Shown piece after piece: positions 9,083 to 15,507 of a stretch of DNA of 49,047 bases; the stretch's first letter is position 1, and every line of letters begins with the position of its first letter. The position numbers were made by a program, and so were the translations under genes. The notes below the pieces were generated by a model. That model did not search any database and had not been told where the DNA came from. It worked only from the letters and a program-made list of their open reading frames with translations. The DNA lies in NCBI GenBank assembly GCA_903844265.1, contig CAIMTB010000606.1:1-49047 (forward strand), written 5' to 3'. Source of the stretch: an uncultured Verrucomicrobiota bacterium (lineage in GTDB: Bacteria > Verrucomicrobiota > Verrucomicrobiia > Limisphaerales > CAIMTB01).

Positions 9083-9745
9083 TCACCAGATGTTGCCTGC
9101 CCCGGGCGTGTAGGACGGCGAGACCACGCCCGAACTTGCGATCAGCGTGGTGCAGTTGATCAGTCCGTCGAAGTTCGCCACGGGCGCGTGGACATTCACG
9201 GACGAGGCGGTGATCTCGACCGTGGCGTTCGCCTGGATCTCGATCTGCCCGGCGGCGTTGAAGCGCACGACGCAGCCGTTGGAATGGGTCAGCTGCACCT
9301 GTTGGGCGGCGTTTTCCATCACCAGCTTGTGACCGCTCCTCATGGACACCGTCACCTTCTCGGCACCGTCGGTGTCGTCGAACTCCAGCAGGCTCCCGGA
9401 GCGCGTCTTGATCAGCCGCTTGTTGTTCGATGCGGCCGGGGTTTCGGGCATCGATTCACGGCCGTTCCAGGCGGACCCGATGATGTAGGGACGCCGCAGG
9501 TCACCCGCCTCGAACGCCACCACCACCTGGGTGTCGACGGCCGGCAGGACGAAGAACCCCTGCTGGTCGTCGGCGTACGGGGAAAGCAGCGTGGCCCAGC
9601 TCCGCACGGATTCCCCATCGCTCCCGAGCCATGGGAACTTCACCTGGATCCGGCCAAGGCTGTCGGAGTCGACGATGTCGGTGACGATGGCCGGGAACAC
9701 TCCGAAGTAGCGCTGGGCGTCGCCGTCTGGGCGGAATCCTGTCAT
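9083..9745 (-). CDS. Baseplate/spike protein gpV-like (VgrG OB-fold part, Pvc8-type)
   Basis: This 220-residue protein begins with the gp5/gpV OB-fold pattern: YFGVFPAIVTDIVDSDSLGR then IQVKFPWLG, SWATLLSPYA, and GFFVLPAVDTQVVVAFEAGD with RRPYIIGSAWNG. The C-terminal ~90 residues consist of short alternating strands (KVTVSMRSGHKLVMEN, VQLTHSNGCVVRF, IEIQANATVEITAS), consistent with the trimeric beta-helix needle. With the gpD-like protein it makes the split equivalent of a VgrG/Pvc8 spike hub at the tip of the inner tube. Its ATG overlaps the gpD stop as TGATG. Confidence 0.92.
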   Translation of the reverse strand: MTGFRPDGDAQRYFGVFPAIVTDIVDSDSLGRIQVKFPWLGSDGESVRSWATLLSPYADDQQGFFVLPAVDTQVVVAFEAGDLRRPYIIGSAWNGRESMPETPAASNNKRLIKTRSGSLLEFDDTDGAEKVTVSMRSGHKLVMENAAQQVQLTHSNGCVVRFNAAGQIEIQANATVEITASSVNVHAPVANFDGLINCTTLIASSGVVSPSYTPGAGNIW

Positions 9746-10830
9746 CAGGCGCCCTCCTGAAGGGTGGGCCGCTCGGCGTCGAAGTGGGTGCGCAGACCGT
9801 TCACCAGGTCATAGGTGTGGCGGATCCGGGTCACGTAATACCCCGGCCCGTCAAACGGTGCGCCGGTCCGATCCAATGTGACCTTGCTGCCGACGACCAT
9901 TTCCGCCGAGCCGCGCGTGGTGCCGCTGACCACCACGAACCGGCGCGCACGACGGAGCATTTCCGCCCGCGCCCACGCCGACGCCTCGCCGGATTTCAGC
10001 GCGGCTTCCCGGACGCGGTACGAGACGCGCTCGCCGAACGCCCGCTGCAGGATCTCGGGGCCGCTGCGACCCGATTCGATCTCGGCTTGAATGGCGTCGG
10101 GCCCTGCGTCCTCGTCGATCGTGTCCCGGGTGCTGGCGTCGTAGCCGCTGACGTGGATGCGCGTGCGCTGGTGGGCGAGGTCGGCCCGGGCACGAAGCGC
10201 GATGAGATGATTGCCCGCGACGAGGGTGAGCTCGGTTCCGGAGCGGCGGTCGCGGCTCTTGAAGTTCAGCGTCGTGTCATCGATCCAGATCTCTGCCTGG
10301 ATCCGGGCGGCGCGCTCCCGAAGGAACGCGAGGTCGCTCTGGTTCCATTGCTGGACGACGTCGTGGCTGGGCCCGTCGGCGTCGGTGGCGGGCGTGAGCC
10401 CGTGCTCGCTGGCGATCGCGGCGACGATGTCGGCGTCGGTGACGTCGGTGTAGGTCTTCATCCGGCGCGTCATGCGCAGCTTCATCAGTCCGTCTTCCGC
10501 GAACGCGACCACCTCGGGTTCATGCGCTTCCTGGTGGCTGACCTCGAGGGCGCTGATCCAGCCGCTGAACACGCGACAGGCGGAAGGCGCGGCGCCCAGA
10601 GTGACCGAGATCTTCTTCCCGAAATCGAGAATCGCCCCGTCGAGATAGAGGAGGCGCTGCTCCGAGGAATCGGGAGTGGCGCCCTGGGCGACCCAGCAGG
10701 CCGACAGGGTGCGTAATCCCGCGGTGGTCTCCTCGATCTCCAGCCGCTGGATGTCGCGCGTGAGTTCGTCATGAACCTCCCAGTCGACCTCGAAGATCGG
10801 CGCGGCGAATGTGAGGAGCGCTTCAGTCAT
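9745..10830 (-). CDS. Phage late control protein D-like spike hub (gpD-like)
   Basis: This 361-residue protein matches the gpD/gp27-like half of a VgrG spike. It has N-terminal strands (LLTFAAPIFEVDWEVHDELT), a DADIVAAIASEHGLTP segment, and the diagnostic VVQQWNQSDLAFLRERAARI motif (the 'Q..qSDwdFL.rlA' signature). The C-terminal barrel includes RARRFVVVSGTTRG, SKVTLDR and GPGYYVTRIRHTYD. It provides the tube-to-spike adaptor ring. It overlaps the upstream micro-gene by eight bases and the gpV-like gene by three. Confidence 0.9.
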   Translation of the reverse strand: MTEALLTFAAPIFEVDWEVHDELTRDIQRLEIEETTAGLRTLSACWVAQGATPDSSEQRLLYLDGAILDFGKKISVTLGAAPSACRVFSGWISALEVSHQEAHEPEVVAFAEDGLMKLRMTRRMKTYTDVTDADIVAAIASEHGLTPATDADGPSHDVVQQWNQSDLAFLRERAARIQAEIWIDDTTLNFKSRDRRSGTELTLVAGNHLIALRARADLAHQRTRIHVSGYDASTRDTIDEDAGPDAIQAEIESGRSGPEILQRAFGERVSYRVREAALKSGEASAWARAEMLRRARRFVVVSGTTRGSAEMVVGSKVTLDRTGAPFDGPGYYVTRIRHTYDLVNGLRTHFDAERPTLQEGA

Positions 10831-10990
10831 CGTAGCCCTCGGCCGCGGTCCGTCGCCGGTCCGCGATCATCTGCAATTGGGCGGCGCGAATGCGTTCGAC
10901 CGTTTCGTCCGGTGCCGAGGCCAGAGGTGCAGGCGGGGTCGCAGCCTCGGTGGAAACCTCGGAGATGACTTCGCCAATGTGTACAGGCAT
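10823..10990 (-). CDS. DUF5908-like eCIS micro-protein
   Basis: A 55-codon gene runs from ATG 10990-10988, between the Pvc7-like and gpD-like genes. It opens MPVHIGEVISEV, which resembles the short 'MP(I/V)xIxE(L/V)' start of DUF5908-type proteins, small conserved members of many eCIS operons. It continues with an Ala/Pro-rich linker and a charged helix (ETVERIRAAQLQMIADRRR). The role of these micro-proteins is not established; a chaperone or a plug near the tube-spike junction is possible. Its stop overlaps the start of the next gene, and composition and spacing support a real gene. Confidence 0.68.
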   Translation of the reverse strand: MPVHIGEVISEVSTEAATPPAPLASAPDETVERIRAAQLQMIADRRRTAAEGYDD

Positions 10991-11000
10991 GGCCGTTTCC

Positions 11001-12461
11001 TCAGTGCAGGTCGTCCTCCCCGCAGCAACGGGGCGGCGCATTCCGGGCCGAGGCATCGTCCGCCCTGGCGCGTCCCGGATCCCGCGATGGCAGCGCCACC
11101 CACGGCGGGGTGACGCCGTCCGTGGCGATCGGTGGACTTCCACTGCGCCGCCGCGACCTGGGCGGTGCGCTTCCTGACAACGTGGCCGATCGGTCCGACG
11201 CCGCGCCACCCAGCGCCGGGCGCAGCGGCACGCCGAACCCGAACGTGCTGGAGCGGGTGTCGGCCCTGGGCGGCGGCGGCGCGTTCGTCGCAGGCCGTGA
11301 ACTCGAGGTCGACGGCAAATCCGTGGTCCGCAGGGGCGCGCGGTCCTGGGCGCGGAGGGCGGCGGGCAGACTTGCCGCCGTGGCTGCGGCGGAAGGATTT
11401 GCCCCTGGCGCCGACCCGACGGGCGCCGGGCGCGGCGGTGTCTGGAAGGCGTCGCGCGACTGCTGTTCGGCGGAGGCGTTCTTCGACTGCTGGACGGTTT
11501 CGATCGCCGAGCCGAGCCCTCCGGCATTCGCCAGGGAGAAGCCCGTGGCCAGCCGTTCCGTGGCATTGCCCGCGGACGTGCGGGCGCCGCTGCCGCCCTT
11601 GGGAGCGAGCCCCAGGTTGGACTCCAGGGAATCGGTTGCACTCGCGGAGACCCCCGGCGTCGTCCCCAGGCCCGCGCTGGCGGTGAGACCCCCGCTGAAC
11701 GAGATCGTCGCGCCGGCGGAGAGCGAAAGGGAACTTTCGCCGCCGAAGTCGAGTCCGCGCCAGGCCGAAGGATCGACCCCTGCCCGCACGGCGAAATCCG
11801 CAGCGCTCTCGCCGCCGAGCGCGAGGCCTACGTTGACCGACGCCCCGATTCCCAGGGAAAGGCCCGCTCCGGCAGAGATGCCGAGGCCTGCACCCAGCGA
11901 GAGGCCGGCCCCGAACGACAGTGAGGCGCCTCCTCCCGGCCCGGCGGCCGATGAGGATCCCGGTGGCGGGGCTCCTCGTCGGGCGTCACTCGAGGCCTGG
12001 ACCTCGCGCTTGCGATCCTGACCCTGGATTGACAGGGCCACCTTGGCGCGCAGCGGCACGCCGTTGGCCGCGAAATGGTCGAAGTCGACGGACAGGCTGT
12101 TGACCACGCCTTCCACGATCAGGTCGCCCCACGAGAAGCGGATGCGTGGTGGAGTGGACTGCTGGGATCCGCCGTTACCCGAATCGCGGCTGACAACGAA
12201 CACCTCGAGCTTGCGCGTCTTGTCGCGGACGGACACCGGGTCGCTGCTGGAACCCTCATCGGCGGAGTCGAAAATCAGGTCAGCGGTGAGCGTCGTGGAA
12301 CTGGGGCCGACGAACTGCCGGACCTGGCGACCCTGGGATTGGTTGCCCTCGACGCGATTGCTGAGCGCGAGATGCAAGGTCGTCGGATTGAACTGCACCG
12401 GGAACGGGTTGCGTTCGTCGTCACCGTGAAGCTCCGCGATGATGGCTTTCTGGAGTTCCAT
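11001..12461 (-). CDS. Pvc7-like CIS tube-associated protein with glycine/alanine-rich C-terminal region
   Basis: Residues 1-~155 of this 486-residue protein match the CIS tube-end domain: LQKAIIAELHGDDERNPFPV with the QFNPTTL motif, then LTADLIFDSADEG and IRFSWGDLIVEGVVNSLSVD, and the V-DFDHF-NG-PLRAKV segment. In the known family this protein joins the tube to the spike hub. The rest departs from the usual short LysM-like ending. Residues ~165-290 are an alternating Gly/Ala/Ser/Leu tract (SLGAGLGISAGAGLSLG), then Ser/Ala/Pro-rich disorder. One AVRAGVDPSAWRGLDFG stretch resembles the 'GvDPs.WR' part of the normal C-terminal domain. Inserted low-complexity sequence in an otherwise canonical protein is the odd point. 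Confidence 0.82.
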   Translation of the reverse strand: MELQKAIIAELHGDDERNPFPVQFNPTTLHLALSNRVEGNQSQGRQVRQFVGPSSTTLTADLIFDSADEGSSSDPVSVRDKTRKLEVFVVSRDSGNGGSQQSTPPRIRFSWGDLIVEGVVNSLSVDFDHFAANGVPLRAKVALSIQGQDRKREVQASSDARRGAPPPGSSSAAGPGGGASLSFGAGLSLGAGLGISAGAGLSLGIGASVNVGLALGGESAADFAVRAGVDPSAWRGLDFGGESSLSLSAGATISFSGGLTASAGLGTTPGVSASATDSLESNLGLAPKGGSGARTSAGNATERLATGFSLANAGGLGSAIETVQQSKNASAEQQSRDAFQTPPRPAPVGSAPGANPSAAATAASLPAALRAQDRAPLRTTDLPSTSSSRPATNAPPPPRADTRSSTFGFGVPLRPALGGAASDRSATLSGSAPPRSRRRSGSPPIATDGVTPPWVALPSRDPGRARADDASARNAPPRCCGEDDLH

Positions 12462-12499
12462 GAACGTGGCGTGAAAAGGTGGACGGGCCCGCTTGGGAA

Positions 12500-13012
12500 T
12501 CAGGGCGCGACGAGTCTCAGTCCCTCGTGGGCGATGTGCAGTTCCTCGATCGCGACCTCGCCGGTCCTGGCGTTCAGCTCGGGACCGCGGATCTTCTGGG
12601 GCAGGCTCCGATCAAAGGTCCAGGTGGCGACGATGTCGTCGGTGTTGCGGTCCATCACCTGCACGATCCCGTCGTAGCGCGCGATCGGGCGGACACCGCT
12701 GACGACGTCCTGGATCCAGTTCCACAGGCTGTCGTTCACGGACCCACCGTCGCTGAAGAACATGCCGCGCTTGAGGATCAGCGGGCTGTACTTGGCCCTC
12801 CCGGCACGTCGGATGACACCGTCGTTCCGGCCGCCTTCCTGGTAATCCTGGACGTCCATCTCGACCTCGAGCCCGCTGCATTCCTGGAAGCCACCGTCGC
12901 CCAACGGCGCGCCGCTCGACGCGGGGTCGGTCGGGATGGAGCCCGACACCACGTCGGCGCTCCGCCGGAGGGTCACGCGGAACTTGAACGAGCGGAGAAG
13001 TTGCGGATCCAC
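12500..13012 (-). CDS. Inner tube protein 2 (T4 gp19/Hcp-like)
   Basis: At 170 residues this is a tail-tube protein with the eCIS tube signature: FKFRVTL at the start, a GFQECSGLEVEMDVQDYQEG loop, then a YSPLILKRGMFFS segment (equivalent of 'lkrGl'), LWNWIQDVVSG, and the ending ELNARTGEVAIEELHIAHEG. It is paired with sheath 2 (gap 13 bases) and is distinct from tube 1 in sequence. The likely start is GTG 13012; no strong ribosome-binding site precedes it, so reinitiation after the sheath 2 stop is likely. Confidence 0.92.
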   Translation of the reverse strand: MDPQLLRSFKFRVTLRRSADVVSGSIPTDPASSGAPLGDGGFQECSGLEVEMDVQDYQEGGRNDGVIRRAGRAKYSPLILKRGMFFSDGGSVNDSLWNWIQDVVSGVRPIARYDGIVQVMDRNTDDIVATWTFDRSLPQKIRGPELNARTGEVAIEELHIAHEGLRLVAP

Positions 13013-13025
13013 GGCGCCGGAAGGT

Positions 13026-15011
13026 TCAGGTTTCCCGCAGCAGCAAGGTGCCGTCGCTCCCGGTCGAAAGCTGGATCACGATGAACTCCAGCGGTTCGGC
13101 GGGGGCCACGCCGATCTCGGCGAGCACCTGCCCGGCATCGATGGCACGGGACGGGTTGTTCGTTTCGTCGCAGGTGACGAAGAAAGCCTCGGACTCGGTG
13201 GAGCCACGAAATGCGCCCTGGACGAACAACCGCCGCAGGAAGGTGCGCAGCAGCAGTCGGAGTTCCCCCCGGAGTTGGCGGCCGTTGGGCTCGAAGACCG
13301 CCCACTGCATCTCCCTTTCCAACGTCCGGCAGATCATCGTGATCAGGCGGCGCACGCTCAGCTGCCGCCAGGCGGAGTCCCGGCTCAGGGTTCGCGCGGC
13401 GCTCAGCCGAACGCCGTCGCGCTCGCGCAGGAACACGTTGATTCCCTCGGGATGGAGAAGGTCATGTTGGACGGGAGAAACGGCCTCGGCCACGTCAACG
13501 ACCTGCGCGGCGAGTTCGTTGGCCGGCCCGGCCGGGACTCCCAACTTGAGTTCGCGACGCGCGATGATCCCCGCGGCGATGGCCGATGGCGGTACCCGGA
13601 TCAGCGCGTCTCGAAGATCGTCGCGCCGCGCGACGCGCAGCCAGGGATGATAGGCAGCCGCCCATGCCGAGCTGAACGTCCCCCGCCATTCCAGGATCTG
13701 GCGCGGCTTCAAGCCGGGCGGGACATCGAGGAGCACAACCCACGAGCGCTGGATGTCGGCGAAATCGACCACGCGCTTCTGGAGCCCGGCGATGGTCCTC
13801 CAGGCCGACAGCGGATCCAGCCGCAACCCGGCCAGGTCGACCGTCCCAACCACCGGATGAATCGGTGACGGCGCCACCTCCACGCAACGCCGGAACTCCG
13901 GACCGGCCAGGGAGCCAGGATCCACGGCGGGCTCGACCGGAGCCAGTGGGCCTGGCGAATACAGATCGGGAATCGCAACCGATGAAAGATCCCGCAAGTG
14001 CACCAGCGAAGCGATGCCGTCACCCGGTTCGTCGTCGCCAGGGGTCCAGCTCGGATCGAAGAAATCGTCGGGCACGATGGACGCGAAGTCATCCGCGCCA
14101 CCCTTGAACACCTCGCCTTTCCGATTGGGATCGGGAGTGATGATCGTTGCGATCCAGGACTCATCGGGCCGGACGAGTCTCGAGTCGTAACTCAATGTCG
14201 CCCCGAGCCAGCGAGGGTGTTCAGGCGACAGACCCTGCTCGGTGAACGCCTCGCCGCGCCCGTCCCCGTCGTCGATGCTGAGGCTCGCGGTGACGATTTC
14301 GGCAACAACCGGATTTCTGGTGAGCGTCCGATCCAAGGCGGCGATCCAGCGCGATGTGGGCGCCTGAAGGTCACGTGTCTCGGCGATGTGGGTGACGAAC
14401 GCCAGTTCCTCGGATTCATCGTCGAGGGTGAATCGGAGCAATTCCCCGGCCGCGATGGTGGCGCTGGAATCGAGCGTCACGCTGTTGCGCTCAAGCAGGG
14501 TGGCGCTCAGCGGTGTGGTGGCGAACTTCATCCCCGCCCGGAGTGAGTTTCCCCAGGTGCCCTCGCTGCGAGCATGCAGCTCGATCGCGATGCCGCCCGA
14601 ATGTACGGCGCCCGCAAGGACACCGTGCGCCGTACATTCGGGTGCCGAGGCGGGTGGCGGGTATCGATGGACGATGCGCGCGACGTAGGCGCGGCGGCCG
14701 CCTTGCTCGAAGAACGAGGCGACCGCGTAGGGAAGCAGCCCGGGACCTTCGAAGCCTCCGAAGAGTTCGCGGTACTGGTCGAAACTCTCGACCACCACAG
14801 GCACCGTGCGCCGGAGTTGCCGGGTGACGCGTCGGTCGGGAAGGCAGTTGCGCTCGATCGGGTCGAGCACCTTTTCCCGCACAGGCCCGCGCGGTGCCAC
14901 CCCGAGGAAGGCACAGACGTCCATCCGCACTCCGGTCAGGGTGCGCGGTTGGGGCTGGTGGTCCCAATAGAGACCGGGGGCACCAAGGGTTGTGGCGAGT
15001 CCGGCCGGCAT
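13026..15011 (-). CDS. Tail sheath protein 2
   Basis: This 661-residue sheath protein opens GAPGLYWDHQPQPRTLTGVR then DVCAFLGVAPRGPV, the degenerate 'PGVYveev...i.gV.Tsv.gFvG' sheath start. It continues through PYAVASFFEQGGRRAYVARI and ends with the conserved C-terminal half: ILEWRGTFSSAWAAAYHPWL, VPAGPANELAAQVVDV, HPEGINVFLRERDGVRL, QWAVFEPNGRQL and a closing EPLEFIVIQLSTGSD strand. Contraction of the sheath drives tube ejection. I prefer ATG 15011; GTG 15017 would overlap the tube 1 stop. The N-terminus differs most from sheath 1, suggesting a specialised ring rather than the bulk sheath. The coding region contains a perfect 16-base inverted repeat. Confidence 0.92.
   Translation of the reverse strand: MPAGLATTLGAPGLYWDHQPQPRTLTGVRMDVCAFLGVAPRGPVREKVLDPIERNCLPDRRVTRQLRRTVPVVVESFDQYRELFGGFEGPGLLPYAVASFFEQGGRRAYVARIVHRYPPPASAPECTAHGVLAGAVHSGGIAIELHARSEGTWGNSLRAGMKFATTPLSATLLERNSVTLDSSATIAAGELLRFTLDDESEELAFVTHIAETRDLQAPTSRWIAALDRTLTRNPVVAEIVTASLSIDDGDGRGEAFTEQGLSPEHPRWLGATLSYDSRLVRPDESWIATIITPDPNRKGEVFKGGADDFASIVPDDFFDPSWTPGDDEPGDGIASLVHLRDLSSVAIPDLYSPGPLAPVEPAVDPGSLAGPEFRRCVEVAPSPIHPVVGTVDLAGLRLDPLSAWRTIAGLQKRVVDFADIQRSWVVLLDVPPGLKPRQILEWRGTFSSAWAAAYHPWLRVARRDDLRDALIRVPPSAIAAGIIARRELKLGVPAGPANELAAQVVDVAEAVSPVQHDLLHPEGINVFLRERDGVRLSAARTLSRDSAWRQLSVRRLITMICRTLEREMQWAVFEPNGRQLRGELRLLLRTFLRRLFVQGAFRGSTESEAFFVTCDETNNPSRAIDAGQVLAEIGVAPAEPLEFIVIQLSTGSDGTLLLRET
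14596..14642. repeat. Perfect 16-bp inverted repeat inside the sheath 2 gene
   Basis: The left arm CCCGAATGTACGGCGC (14596-14611) and right arm GCGCCGTACATTCGGG (14627-14642) are exact reverse complements around a 15-base loop. It encodes part of the PECTAHGVLAGAVHSGG stretch of sheath 2, so the arms are translated. As RNA it would form a very stable hairpin about 375 bases into the gene. It could be a regulatory hairpin or the trace of an inversion or insertion event. It does not have the T-tract of an intrinsic terminator. Confidence 0.9.
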
Positions 15012-15013
15012 GG

Positions 15014-15475
15014 TCACTTGTACTCGATGCCCTCGTGGACGAGGTGGAGTTCCTCCATCGCGACGTCACCGCCGCCCTTGGCAGCGAGGGTGGGCCCGGA
15101 CCATTTCTTGGGCTGCGCGCGACGAAGGGTCCAGGACGCGACCGGTTGTCGGGCTTCGTCCAGCAATGTGATGGTGACCTGACGGGGATCGGCGGTGCCG
15201 TCGCGGACCGTCTTCAGCCAGGCGAACAGATCGTCGGAACCCACCAACCCGCGCTTCAGCGTGATGTCGTCGAGCTTGTGGGTGTTCGGGATCTTGCGGG
15301 TCGTGTTGAACTTCTCGTTACCGTTGCGGTACTCGGAATAGCTGACGTCGAAGCCGAGGCCGCTGACATCGGAGAAGCCGCCGATGACAGAGCCATCGGA
15401 GCCGTCGCCTTGTGAGCCGCCGAGGGCGACGATGTAGTTGAACGCGCCGTAGGGATTTTCTCGGAAGACAGGCAT
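15014..15475 (-). CDS. Inner tube protein 1 (Pvc1-like, gp19/Hcp fold)
   Basis: This 153-residue protein is the canonical eCIS tube subunit: FRENPYGAFNYIVALGG, then GGFSDVSGLGFDVSYSEYRN, NEKFNTTRKIPNTHKLDDI, TLKRGLVGSDDLFAWLKTVR, and the ending VAMEELHLVHEGIEYK. The Y-E-Y-R-N-G and 'itLKRGl' motifs are strong family marks. The gene lies 32 bases after sheath 1 and has an AAGGA ribosome-binding site before ATG 15475, so it is probably the abundant tube protein. Hexamers stack to form the inner tube. Confidence 0.95.
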   Translation of the reverse strand: MPVFRENPYGAFNYIVALGGSQGDGSDGSVIGGFSDVSGLGFDVSYSEYRNGNEKFNTTRKIPNTHKLDDITLKRGLVGSDDLFAWLKTVRDGTADPRQVTITLLDEARQPVASWTLRRAQPKKWSGPTLAAKGGGDVAMEELHLVHEGIEYK

Positions 15476-15507
15476 GGGAGTCCTTGTTCAGGGATGGGGT
15501 TGTCAGT

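Noticed and set aside
10823-11641. A 272-codon minus-strand frame covering the micro-gene
   Set aside because: The upstream part overlaps the Pvc7-like gene in another frame and is Pro/Arg-rich shadow; only the last 55 codons from ATG 10990 look real.
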